From assembly GCA_035693105.1 (NCBI GenBank), contig DASSHC010000260.1, positions 1 through 26,345 of the forward strand: DNA of 26,345 nucleotides, written 5' to 3'. The translations under genes and the position numbers were made by a program. The notes under the pieces are model-generated. The model saw only the letters and a list, made by a program, of their open reading frames with translations, did no database searches and was not told where the DNA came from. Position 1 is the stretch's first letter. Every line of letters begins with the position of its first letter. Source of the stretch: DASSHC01 sp035693105. GTDB taxonomy: Bacteria; Chloroflexota; Chloroflexia; Thermomicrobiales; Thermomicrobiaceae. Below, in pieces: positions 8,120-15,754 of this stretch.

Positions 8120-8311
8120 CAAGACAACACCCGCGCGGGAAACCGCGCAGAGAGGGTCAACCGCACTGGCCGGTTGTCAGAGCCGCCGGGCACCAGGTGG
8201 ATGCCGGGCTCTACACAACCCCTATTTTCCTCTTCTGGCGGTCGCCCCACGGCGATCGTTCCTGCGGAAATCCTCAGAAGACTCGATTGAATCGGCCGCG
8301 ATCGAGTTTTT
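8120..8311 (+). ncRNA. Structured 3' region or small RNA ending in an intrinsic terminator
   Basis: There is no ORF of note in this stretch. It contains four consecutive hairpins: 8133-8148 (6-bp stem with GAAA tetraloop), 8158-8176 (CAACCG/CGGTTG), 8179-8212 (AGAGCC.../...GGCTCT with bulges) and 8241-8256 (GTCGCC/GGCGAT). It closes with the terminator at 8281-8311. The arrangement is that of a long structured 3' UTR or a small RNA of roughly 180 nt. It does not match 6S, SRP, RNase P or tmRNA as far as I can recognise. Confidence 0.4.
8281..8311 (+). terminator. Rho-independent terminator downstream of the ArsR-family gene
   Basis: ACTCGATTG pairs with CGATCGAGT (9 bp including one G-T pair) around a 9-base loop. 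A run of five T follows at once. Confidence 0.8.
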
Positions 8312-8347
8312 ACCCTCCTCTCACTGTCGGTTGACCCGACTGGCGAT

Positions 8348-8382
8348 AAGGGGCGTGCCTCCCACCGGGAGACACGCCCCTT
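8348..8382. terminator. Strong symmetrical hairpin, possible bidirectional terminator
   Basis: AAGGGGCGTG pairs perfectly with CACGCCCCTT over 10 bp, and inside it CTCCC pairs with GGGAG around ACC. There is no long T-run, but AA/TT ends flank the stem on both strands. It lies between convergent genes. Confidence 0.6.
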
Positions 8383-8432
8383 GTCATTTAATGATGGGGA
8401 TGCCCATCGAGGATGTTGGGTGGCACGCCAAC

Positions 8433-8551
8433 ACGGATCCCTCGACGGCGCTCGGGATGACAGGGAAAGGGGGCGTCCTATCGGACGGCACGAATCGGCT
8501 TTGTACGCCCCGTACTAACCCTGTCATCCCGAGTGCAGTCGAGGGATCCGT
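8433..8551. repeat. Inverted-repeat (MITE-like) element, copy 1
   Basis: The 119-bp element is bounded by 33-bp inverted repeats, 8433-8465 and 8519-8551, that match at 31 of 33 positions. The arm contains the GGATCCCTCGA and CTCGGGATGACAGGG blocks. The interior contains GTACGCCCC and an ACGGCA block, also found in the copy at 21982-22098, so the whole element is repeated and not only the arms. It lies between convergent genes and encodes nothing. Confidence 0.85.
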
Positions 8552-8589
8552 CGTGCCTCACGTCCCATCCTGTTCGTACGCCACCGCGC

Positions 8590-9642
8590 CTACCCCGCCG
8601 GCTCTCCATCGGGGACGGGCGCGAGCGACGCACGCACCCGCGGCCGCGCCAGGCGCCGCCGCAGCACGCCCAGCGCCAGCGTCAGCAGCGCGCCGGCGAC
8701 GGCGTAGACCGCCAGCACCGCCAGCGGCCGCGCCAGCCCGTGCGCATCGAAGTAGAGCAGATTGCGCACCGCGTCGGTGCCGGCGCCCGGCGGCAGGTAG
8801 GGACCGATCGTGCGCCAGAAGGTGGGCAAGAGATCGCGCGCGAAGGGGCCGCCGGAGGAGGGGTTGCCCAGGACCAGGAAGAACAGGATCGCCAGGCCGG
8901 TGCCGACGAGGCCGAAGGCCGCCTGCAGCGCGGCGGTCGCGGCCGCCGTGCCGAAGACGATCAGCACCCCCAGCGCCGCCAGCCGCAGCCAGAAGTCGTG
9001 CCAGATGCCAAACACCCCCTCGACCAGCAGCACGCCGAGGATCGCGGCGGCGATGGCGTAGAGCGCGAAGCCGCCGAGGCGGATCAGCGCCAGCTCGAAG
9101 GTGCGCGCCCAGGCGCCGCGGATCAGCGCCAGCGCCACCGCCAGCAGCTCGCCGCCCACCACCCAGCCGAGCACCAGGTAGAACGGCGTCAGGCCCTGGG
9201 CGTCGGAGGCCGGCAGCGCGTGGGTGTGCACGATCCCGAGCTGCCGCCCCTGGGCCTTCTCGAACTGGGTCAAGACGCGCGTCAGCGCATCGACCGCCGC
9301 GGGTCCAGCCGCGTCGGCCACGGTCAACTGGTCACCATTGGGGCTGGGCAGGAAAGCGCCGTAGACCCGGCGCGTGTCGATCGCCTGCTGCGCCGCCGCC
9401 ACGTTCGGCTCGGAGACCAGCCGCAGCGTATCTCCGGTCGCCGCCCGCAGCTGCTGGATCAGCGCCTCCGGGCCGACCACCGCCACCGGCAGCTGATGCG
9501 GCGCCGGGTTGTGCAGCGCGCCCACGTAGGACCAGATAAAGGCGAACTGCAGCACCAGCACGCCCAGCGCCAGCAGGACCGCGCCCCGCAGCGACGCGCC
9601 TCCCAGCGAGGCGCCCGCCCGCCTCGTCTCTTCCTCGCGCAA
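8590..9642 (-). CDS. ABC-2/DUF3533-like membrane permease
   Basis: The protein is about 350 residues. One membrane helix lies near the N terminus (AVLLALGVLVLQFAFIWSYV). A roughly 130-residue extracytoplasmic region follows, including LPVAVVGPEALIQQL and VYGAFLPSPNGDQ. Five or six C-terminal membrane segments then end in an Arg-rich tail. This matches the DUF3533/YhgE-Pip class, membrane proteins related to ABC-2 exporter permeases. I chose the TTG at 9642 because AAGGAGG lies 5 bases before it; a GTG at 9663 and an ATG at 9789 are in frame but have weaker sites. No ATPase is adjacent. It is divergent from the binding-protein locus and its cargo is unknown. Confidence 0.75.
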   Translation of the reverse strand: MREEETRRAGASLGGASLRGAVLLALGVLVLQFAFIWSYVGALHNPAPHQLPVAVVGPEALIQQLRAATGDTLRLVSEPNVAAAQQAIDTRRVYGAFLPSPNGDQLTVADAAGPAAVDALTRVLTQFEKAQGRQLGIVHTHALPASDAQGLTPFYLVLGWVVGGELLAVALALIRGAWARTFELALIRLGGFALYAIAAAILGVLLVEGVFGIWHDFWLRLAALGVLIVFGTAAATAALQAAFGLVGTGLAILFFLVLGNPSSGGPFARDLLPTFWRTIGPYLPPGAGTDAVRNLLYFDAHGLARPLAVLAVYAVAGALLTLALGVLRRRLARPRVRASLAPVPDGEPAG

Positions 9643-9949
9643 CCGCCCCTCCTTCGCGCTCACCCTCGCGGCCGTCACCGCACGGGAGTTGGCGCAGAGT
9701 CGCACGATATGCACCACAGCGCATAACGCACAACGGCCAACGCCCAGCGCGGGGTGCAGCGCCGCGCGACGTCCGCGCGCAGCGTGCACTCACGCTTGAC
9801 ACGTGGCCGGGCAGGCGCTATTGTCCAGGTATCGAGTCGCGGCTCTATCGGTCGTTCTCCGCAACGTGGCGCCAGAGCTGGTGCTCAGCGGCTCATCCAA
9901 GAGCCGGGGGTTGGGGGACGGCCGCTATCGACCCCGAGGAGGATGAGCG
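9643..9949. other. Divergent intergenic region and SBP1 leader
   Basis: This 307-bp stretch has no gene. It carries the TTGACA/TATTGT promoter of the first binding protein (9796-9824) and a leader of about 120 nt with a CGGCTC/GAGCCG hairpin at 9889-9906. An AGGAGG site at 9937-9942 lies seven bases before the ATG. The leader does not share the nested hairpin of the second and third genes. A weak TTGTGC/TATCGT pair on the minus strand near 9710-9735 could serve the opposite gene. Confidence 0.6.
9796..9824 (+). promoter_or_regulatory. Promoter of SBP1
   Basis: TTGACA (9796-9801), a 17-bp spacer and TATTGT (9819-9824). The GGCGCTAT block around the -10 box is the same as in the promoters of the two following paralogues. 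Confidence 0.8.
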
Positions 9950-11758
9950 ATGCGTGACCGCTTCTGGCTCGGTGCCGTGCAGGGCCCCTTCAATCGCCGG
10001 CAGTTGCTCAAGGTTTCGGCGCTCGGCGGCGGGGGATCGGTGCTGGCCGGTCTGCTGGCCGCCTGCGGCGGCAGCTCCAGCAGCCCAACCACCAGTGCGG
10101 CGACCAGTGCCGCCACCAGCGCGAGCGCCGGCTCCGCGCAAACGGCGACGACGCAGGCGCTCCCGACCGCGCAGGTCAACACCGGGCAAGCCTCGCCGGC
10201 CGCCTCGCCGCAGGCGTCGAGCTCCGCCACCGCCGCCGGCACCAGCACCAGCAGCGCCGGCACACCGAAAAAGGGCGGCGACTTCGTCATCGTCGGCCAC
10301 CAGGAACTGGCCGGCCTCAGCCCCAACGACACCGGCCCGGGCGACCAGTGGGTCATGATCACCCAGATCCACAACGCGCTGGTCGAGATGGACGAGAACT
10401 ACGTCTTCAACCCCCTGCTGGCCGAGAAGTTCGACGTCGCACCGGACTCGCTGACCTACACCTTCAACCTGCGCCAGGGCGTCAAGTTCCACGACGGCAG
10501 CGAGTTCACCGCCGCCGACGCCAAGTACACCTTTGAGTTCTACAGCGACGCCACCAAGGGCTCGGTTATCGCCAACAACTTCCAGAACATGGACACCGTC
10601 GCTGCGCCCGATGACGCCACGATCGTGGTGAAGATGAAGGCGCCGAATGCCGCCTTCATCGCCCGCGGGGCGACCACCTTCATCGTGCAGTCGAAGTACC
10701 ACGCCCAGGTCGGCGAGAAGACCTACCGCACCAAGCCGATCGGCACCGGCGCCTTCAAGCTCAAGGAGTGGGTCTCCTCCGACCACACCACGGTGGAAGC
10801 CTTCGCGGACCACTTCCGCGGCGCGCCGCATCTCAACACCGTCACGCAGAAGCTGGTGCCGGAGCCGTCGGTGCGCAAAGTGGCGCTCGACACCGGCAAT
10901 GCCGACAGCGCCTGCTGGCCGCTGCTGGTGCAGGACGACCTGGCGCTCAATAAAGAGACCGACAAGTTCACCAACTTCACCACCGTCACCATCGCCTGCA
11001 ACCACTTCCCGATCAACAACCGCCGCCCCTACTTCTCGCAGAAGGAAGTGCGCCAGGCGTTGATGTACGCCATCGACCGCCAGAAGGTGATCGACACCGT
11101 CTTCCAGGGCGCGGCCACCCTCGCCACGGCCAATATGGTCGATGCCCTCAAAGCCTGGTACAACCCGAACGTCCAGAAGTACGACTACAACCCCGACAAG
11201 GCCAAGCAGATGCTCGACGCGGCGGGCTGGACGGTCGGCGCCGACGGCGTTCGCGCCAAGGACGGGCAGAAGTTCTCCTTCACCTGCCTGGTGATCAGCG
11301 GCGACCAGGCACGCAAGCCCGAGGCCGAGCTGGTGCAGCAGTACCTCAAGGCCGTCAACATCGACATGCAGATCGCCGAGCAGCCGGCGACCCAGATCTA
11401 CACCGGCCTGATCAACGACAAGGCCGACGCCTCGCTCTACAACTGGACCTACGGCGGCAGCGGCGGCGATCCCGACGGCTCGGTCACGCTCGGCTCGAAG
11501 GGCGGCAACAACTGGTCGAGCTACAACAGCCCACAGATGGACCAGTTGCTGGAGCAGGGCCTAAAGGAGACCGACCCCGCCAAACGCAAGCAGATCTACG
11601 ATCAGATCCAGGCGCTGGTGGCCGAGGACGTCCCCTTCATCTTTATGATGTACTGGCAGTGGTTCAACCACTTCAGCAAGAAGACCAAGGGGCTGCCGCC
11701 CTCGGCGCTGAGCGCCAATCCGATCTACCGCAAGGCCAACGAGTGGTGGTTCGAGTAG
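9950..11758 (+). CDS. ABC transporter substrate-binding lipoprotein, SBP_bac_5 family (copy 1)
   Basis: This 602-residue binding protein is of the peptide/nickel (DppA/OppA) family. The N terminus has a twin-arginine motif (NRRQLLK, Arg16-Arg17), a hydrophobic stretch and a lipobox LLAAC with Cys39, so it should be exported folded and lipid-anchored. Residues 40-105 are a Ser/Thr/Ala/Pro tether. The mature domain shows GGDFVIVGHQELAGLSP, TYTFNLRQGVKFHDG, KPIGTGAFKLKEW and, near the C terminus, ADEVPF-like AEDVPFIFMMYW. ATG 9950 has AGGAGG seven bases upstream. It is first of three tandem paralogues with long identical runs. Its variant positions include PLLVQ and VTIACNHF in the middle of the mature domain. 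The ligand is probably a peptide or similar; this is inferred from family and neighbours. Confidence 0.93.
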   Translation: MRDRFWLGAVQGPFNRRQLLKVSALGGGGSVLAGLLAACGGSSSSPTTSAATSAATSASAGSAQTATTQALPTAQVNTGQASPAASPQASSSATAAGTSTSSAGTPKKGGDFVIVGHQELAGLSPNDTGPGDQWVMITQIHNALVEMDENYVFNPLLAEKFDVAPDSLTYTFNLRQGVKFHDGSEFTAADAKYTFEFYSDATKGSVIANNFQNMDTVAAPDDATIVVKMKAPNAAFIARGATTFIVQSKYHAQVGEKTYRTKPIGTGAFKLKEWVSSDHTTVEAFADHFRGAPHLNTVTQKLVPEPSVRKVALDTGNADSACWPLLVQDDLALNKETDKFTNFTTVTIACNHFPINNRRPYFSQKEVRQALMYAIDRQKVIDTVFQGAATLATANMVDALKAWYNPNVQKYDYNPDKAKQMLDAAGWTVGADGVRAKDGQKFSFTCLVISGDQARKPEAELVQQYLKAVNIDMQIAEQPATQIYTGLINDKADASLYNWTYGGSGGDPDGSVTLGSKGGNNWSSYNSPQMDQLLEQGLKETDPAKRKQIYDQIQALVAEDVPFIFMMYWQWFNHFSKKTKGLPPSALSANPIYRKANEWWFE

Positions 11759-11777
11759 TCCTGGGTCGCCGCTCGCC

Positions 11778-11807
11778 TTGACAGAACCGCTCGCGCGGCG
11801 CTATGGT
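11778..11807 (+). promoter_or_regulatory. Promoter of SBP2
   Basis: TTGACA (11778-11783), an 18-bp spacer and TATGGT (11802-11807), beginning only 20 bp after the SBP1 stop. There is no evident terminator in between, so read-through from SBP1 is also possible. Confidence 0.75.
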
Positions 11808-11835
11808 CCGGGGGTCGTGAGTCTGATACGTCGCG

Positions 11836-11902
11836 GTCATTGCTCCGCGCGGACGTGAGCGGAGGGCCAGCAGGCTCTCGACACGAGGCGCGGAGCAATG
11901 GT
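11836..11902 (+). promoter_or_regulatory. Structured 5' leader of SBP2 (nested hairpins)
   Basis: ATTGCTCCGCGC (11839-11850) pairs with GCGCGGAGCAAT (11888-11899); three more pairs at the base extend the stem to 15 bp. Inside it GAGGGCC (11862-11868) pairs with GGCTCTC (11873-11879) around the loop AGCA. The same architecture, with compensatory changes, precedes SBP3. The Shine-Dalgarno site begins 13 nt after the stem in both leaders. Confidence 0.7.
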
Positions 11903-11926
11903 GTTTCTAGACCCAGGAGGATGGAG

Positions 11927-13717
11927 ATGATCGATCGTTCGTGGCCGGAGATCCAGCACGGCTCGTTTTCCCGCCGCACCCTGCTCAAGCTCTCGGCGCT
12001 CGGCGCTGGTGGGTCCGCGCTGGCCGGCTTGCTCGCCGCCTGCGGCAGCAGCTCCAACAACGCGACCAGCGGCGCGGCGACCAGCGCCGCCACCGGCGCG
12101 ACCGGCGGCGCGGCCGCCACCCCGACGCCGGCGGCGCTGCCGACCGCGCAGATCAACACCGGGCAGGCTTCGCCGGCCGCCTCACCCCAGGCCACCGGCA
12201 CCAGCGCCAGCAGCGCCGGCACACCGAAACAGGGGGGCGACTTCGTCATCGTCGGTCACCAGGAGATCGCCGGGCTCAGCCCCAACGACACCGGCCCGAC
12301 CGATCAGTGGGTCATGATCACGCAGATCCACAACGCGCTGGTCGAGATGGACGAGAACTACGTCTTCAACCCGGTGCTGGCCCAAAAGTTCGACGCCGCG
12401 CCCGACTCGCTGACCTACACCTTCAACCTGCGCCAGGGCGTCAAGTTCCACGACGGCACGGACTTCAGCTCGGCCGACGCCAAGTACACCTACGAGTTCT
12501 ATAGCGACGCCACCAAGGGCTCGCTCATCGCCAACAACTTCCAGAACATGGATACGGTCTCCGCGCCCGACGACGCGACCGTCGTGGTCAAGATGAAGGC
12601 GCCGAATGCCGCCTTCATCGCCCGCGGGGCGACCACGCTCGTCGTTCAATCCAAGTACCACGCGCAGGTGGGTGAGAAGGTCTACCGCACCAAGCCGATC
12701 GGCACGGGGCCCTTCAAGCTCAAGGAGTGGGTCTCCTCCGACCACACCACCGTCGAGGCCTTCCCCGATCACTTCCGCGGCGCGCCGCATTTCGCTACGG
12801 TCACCGAGAAGTTGGTGCCGGAGCCGTCGGTGCGCAAGGTGGCGCTCGACACCGGCAATGCCGACACCTCCTGCTGGGTGCTGCTGGTGCAGGACGACCT
12901 GGCGCTCAACAAGGAGACCGACAAGTTCACCAGCTTCACCACCCTCTCCGTCTCCTGCAACCACTTCCCGATCAACAACCATCGTCCCTACTTCTCGCAG
13001 AAGGAAGTGCGCCAGGCGATGCTGCAGGCCATCGATCGCCAGAAGGTGATCGATACCGTCTTCCAGGGGGCGGCCACGCTGGCGACCGCCAATATCGCCC
13101 CGGCGCTCAAGGCCTGGTACAACCCGGATGTCACCAAGTACGACTACAACCCGGATAAAGCCAAGCAGATGCTGGACGCGGCGGGCTGGACGGTCGGCGC
13201 GGACGGCATCCGCGAGAAGGACGGGCAGAAGTTCTCCTTCACCTGCCTGGTGATCAGCGGCGACCAGGCGCGCAAGCCCGAGGCCGAGTTGGTGCAGCAG
13301 TACCTCAAGGCCGTCAACATCGACATGAAGATCGGCGAGGCGCCGGTCACCCAGATCAATGCCGGCTTCCTCGCCGACAAGACCGATGCCTCGATCTTCA
13401 ACTGGACCTACGGCGGCAGCGGCGGCGACCCGGATGCCTCGACCACCCTGGGCTCCAATGGCGGCAGCAACTGGTCGCGCTACAGCAATCCGCAGATGGA
13501 TAGCCTGCTGGAACAGGGCTTGAAGGAGACCGACCCCGCCAAGCGCAAGCAGATCTACGACCAGATCCAGGCGCTGGTGGCCGAGGACGTTCCGTTCATG
13601 TACATGATGTACTGGCAGTGGTTCACCCACTTCAGCAAGCGGACCAAGGGGCTGCCGGCCTCGGTGCTGAACGGCAGCCAGATGTTTGTCAAGGTCTACC
13701 AATGGTGGTTCGCGTAG
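11927..13717 (+). CDS. ABC transporter substrate-binding lipoprotein, SBP_bac_5 family (copy 2)
   Basis: The 596-residue paralogue of copy 1 has a full Tat motif SRRTLLK (Arg16-Arg17) and a lipobox LLAAC at Cys39. A shorter Ala/Thr/Gly-rich tether follows, then the same SBP_bac_5 domain (TYTFNLRQGVKFHDG, KPIGTGPFKLKEW, CNHFPINN, AEDVPFMYMMYW). The start is set at ATG 11927, six bases after AGGAGG; the ATG at 11921 abuts that site and is less likely. It is closest to copy 1 by long identical stretches. Differences cluster at TLVVQ, TSCWVLL, LSVSCNHF and NAGFLADKTD, which may tune the ligand. It has its own promoter and a structured leader. Confidence 0.93.
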   Translation: MIDRSWPEIQHGSFSRRTLLKLSALGAGGSALAGLLAACGSSSNNATSGAATSAATGATGGAAATPTPAALPTAQINTGQASPAASPQATGTSASSAGTPKQGGDFVIVGHQEIAGLSPNDTGPTDQWVMITQIHNALVEMDENYVFNPVLAQKFDAAPDSLTYTFNLRQGVKFHDGTDFSSADAKYTYEFYSDATKGSLIANNFQNMDTVSAPDDATVVVKMKAPNAAFIARGATTLVVQSKYHAQVGEKVYRTKPIGTGPFKLKEWVSSDHTTVEAFPDHFRGAPHFATVTEKLVPEPSVRKVALDTGNADTSCWVLLVQDDLALNKETDKFTSFTTLSVSCNHFPINNHRPYFSQKEVRQAMLQAIDRQKVIDTVFQGAATLATANIAPALKAWYNPDVTKYDYNPDKAKQMLDAAGWTVGADGIREKDGQKFSFTCLVISGDQARKPEAELVQQYLKAVNIDMKIGEAPVTQINAGFLADKTDASIFNWTYGGSGGDPDASTTLGSNGGSNWSRYSNPQMDSLLEQGLKETDPAKRKQIYDQIQALVAEDVPFMYMMYWQWFTHFSKRTKGLPASVLNGSQMFVKVYQWWFA

Positions 13718-13742
13718 GCCAGGGCCGCCGCTCGCCCAAGCC

Positions 13743-13771
13743 TTGACAGTTGGTGGCCACGGCGCTATCGT
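13743..13771 (+). promoter_or_regulatory. Promoter of SBP3
   Basis: TTGACA (13743-13748), a 17-bp spacer and TATCGT (13766-13771). The GGCGCTAT block and the GTCGTGAGT just downstream are shared with the SBP2 promoter. Confidence 0.78.
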
Positions 13772-13800
13772 GCAGGCGTCGTGAGTTTGAATAGTTCGCG

Positions 13801-13867
13801 GTCGTTGCTCCGCGCGGGAGGATGCAGAGAGCCGGGTGGCTCTCGAAACTGAGCGCGGAGCAACGGC
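13801..13867 (+). promoter_or_regulatory. Structured 5' leader of SBP3 (nested hairpins)
   Basis: GTTGCTCCGCGC (13804-13815) pairs with GCGCGGAGCAAC (13853-13864). Inside it GAGAGCC (13827-13833) pairs with GGCTCTC (13838-13844) around the loop GGGT. Relative to the SBP2 leader, an A-T pair is G-C in the outer stem, a G-T pair is G-C at its base, and a G-T pair is A-T in the inner stem. The loop also holds GGGAGG directly followed by ATG at 13822, opening a 17-codon reading frame. Confidence 0.7.
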
Positions 13868-13891
13868 GCACTTGAACGCAGGAGGATGGAG

Positions 13892-15694
13892 ATGGCCGAT
13901 CGTTCGTGGCGGGAGATCCCCCACGGCCCGTTTTCCCGGCGCACCCTGCTCAAGTTCACAGCTCTCGGCGCCGGGGGATCGGCGCTTGCCGGGCTGCTGA
14001 CCGCCTGTGGCGGCAGCTCCAGCAGCCCAACCACCAGTGCGGCCACCAGCGCGCCGGCCGGCGCGGCCACGTCCACGCCGACGCTGGCCTCGGTGCCGAC
14101 CGTTTCGGTCAACACCGGCCAAGCCTCGCCGGCTGCCTCGCCCCAGGCGTCGGGGTCCGCCACCGCCGCCAGCACCAGCACCAGCAGCGCCGGCACACCG
14201 AAACAGGGCGGCGACTTCGTCATCGTCGGCCACCAGGAGCTGGCCGGTCTGAGCCCCAACGACACCGGCCCCGGCGACCAGTGGGTCATGATCACCCAGA
14301 TCCACAACGGCATGCTCGAGCGCGACGAGAACTTCGTCTTCCAACCGGTGCTGGCGGAGAAGTTCGATGTCGCCCCCGACGGTATGACCTACACCTTCAA
14401 TCTGAAGAACGGCGTCAAGTTCCACGACGGCACGGACTTCAGCTCGGCCGACGTCAAGTACACCTTTGAGTTCTACAGCGACGCCAGCAAGGGCTCGGTC
14501 ATCGCCACCAACTTCCTCAATATGGACACCGTCGACACGCCCGACGAAGCCACCGCGGTGATCAAGATGAAGGCCCCCAACGCCGCCTTCATCTCGCGCG
14601 GCGCGCCGACCTTCATCGTGCAGTCGAAGTACCACGCCCAGGTCGGCGAGAAGACCTACCGCACCAAGCCGATCGGCACGGGGCCCTTCAAGCTCAAGGA
14701 GTGGGTCTCCTCGGACCACACCACGGTGGAAGCCTTCGCGGATCACTTCCGCGGCGCGCCCCATCTCAACACCGTCACCGAGAAGAACGTGCCCGAGGCT
14801 TCCGTCCGCAAGGTGGCGCTGGATACCGGCAATGCCGACTCGTCCTGCTGGGTGCTGCTGCCGCAGGACGACCTGGCGCTCAACAAGGAGACCGACAAGT
14901 TCACCAGCTTCATCTCGCTCAGCATCTCGGTCAATCACTTCCCGATCAACAACACCCGCCCCTTCTTCGCGGATAAGGCCGTGCGCCAGGCGCTGATGCA
15001 CGCCATCGACCGCCAGAAGGTAATCGACACCGTCTTCCAGGGCGCCGCCGTGCTGGCCACCGCCAACCTCGCGCCGAACATCAAGGCCTGGTACAACCCG
15101 GACGTCACCAAGTACGACTACGACCCTGCCAAGGCCAAGCAGATGCTGGACGCGGCGGGTTGGGCCGTCGGGCCCGACGGCATCCGCGCCAAAGGCGGGC
15201 AGAAGTTCTCCTTCACCTGCTGGGTGCTGAGTGGCGACCAGGCGCGCAAGCCCGAAGCCGAGCTGGTGCAGCAGTACTTCAAAGCGGTCAATGTCGACAT
15301 GCAGATCCAGGAGCAGCCGGCGACCAACATCCTGGCGCAACTGGAGCAGGGCAAGGGCGACGCGTCGCTCTTCAACTGGACCTACGGCGGCGGCGACGGC
15401 GAGCCGGACGCCTCGGACACGCTGCGCTCCGACGCCGCGACCAACTTCTCCCAATACAAGAACCCGCAGATGGACCAGTTGCTCGACCAGGGGCTGAAAG
15501 AGGTCGATCCCGCCAAGCGCAAGCAGATCTACGATCAGGTGCAGCAGATCGTCTCCGACGACGTGCCCTTCTTCTACATGATGTTCTGGCAGTGGTTCAA
15601 TCACTTCAGCAAGAAGACCAAGGGACTGCCGGCCTCGGCGCTCGACAGTGGGCAGCTCTACAACAAGGCGTACCAGTGGTGGTTCGAGGAGTAG
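13892..15694 (+). CDS. ABC transporter substrate-binding lipoprotein, SBP_bac_5 family (copy 3)
   Basis: This 600-residue paralogue has the Tat motif SRRTLLK and a lipobox LLTAC at Cys39, a tether to about residue 105, and then the SBP_bac_5 domain (TYTFNLKNGVKFHDG, KPIGTGPFKLKEW, SDDVPFFYMMFW). It is the most diverged of the three. A mid-domain Cys shared by copies 1 and 2 is Val (ISVNHF), LLVQDD is LLPQDD, and the block around NILAQLEQGKGD is its own. The start is ATG 13892, six bases after AGGAGG. It lies 60 bp before the first permease gene with a strong hairpin in the gap, so binding protein and permease levels may differ. Confidence 0.93.
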   Translation: MADRSWREIPHGPFSRRTLLKFTALGAGGSALAGLLTACGGSSSSPTTSAATSAPAGAATSTPTLASVPTVSVNTGQASPAASPQASGSATAASTSTSSAGTPKQGGDFVIVGHQELAGLSPNDTGPGDQWVMITQIHNGMLERDENFVFQPVLAEKFDVAPDGMTYTFNLKNGVKFHDGTDFSSADVKYTFEFYSDASKGSVIATNFLNMDTVDTPDEATAVIKMKAPNAAFISRGAPTFIVQSKYHAQVGEKTYRTKPIGTGPFKLKEWVSSDHTTVEAFADHFRGAPHLNTVTEKNVPEASVRKVALDTGNADSSCWVLLPQDDLALNKETDKFTSFISLSISVNHFPINNTRPFFADKAVRQALMHAIDRQKVIDTVFQGAAVLATANLAPNIKAWYNPDVTKYDYDPAKAKQMLDAAGWAVGPDGIRAKGGQKFSFTCWVLSGDQARKPEAELVQQYFKAVNVDMQIQEQPATNILAQLEQGKGDASLFNWTYGGGDGEPDASDTLRSDAATNFSQYKNPQMDQLLDQGLKEVDPAKRKQIYDQVQQIVSDDVPFFYMMFWQWFNHFSKKTKGLPASALDSGQLYNKAYQWWFEE

Positions 15695-15710
15695 CCGCTC
15701 CGCGCTCGCG

Positions 15711-15733
15711 AGCGGCCGGGCCAGCCGGCCGCT
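15711..15733 (+). terminator. Intercistronic hairpin between SBP3 and the permease
   Basis: AGCGGCCGG and CCGGCCGCT form a perfect 9-bp stem with a 5-base loop. There is no T-tract, so it is more likely a partial terminator or a 3' end stabiliser than a full stop. Confidence 0.5.
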
Positions 15734-15754
15734 GGAGAGGATAGTTCGGCTCCG

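Noticed and set aside
8120..8311. A known RNA such as 6S, SRP, tmRNA or a tRNA in the structured gap
   Set aside because: No T-loop, no SRP tetraloop signature and no long rod closing the two ends could be seen.
8085..9539. A plus-strand frame of 484 codons running from the regulator end through the repeat element
   Set aside because: It crosses a strong terminator and an inverted-repeat element, and its second half is Arg/Pro/Ala low complexity opposite a real membrane protein.
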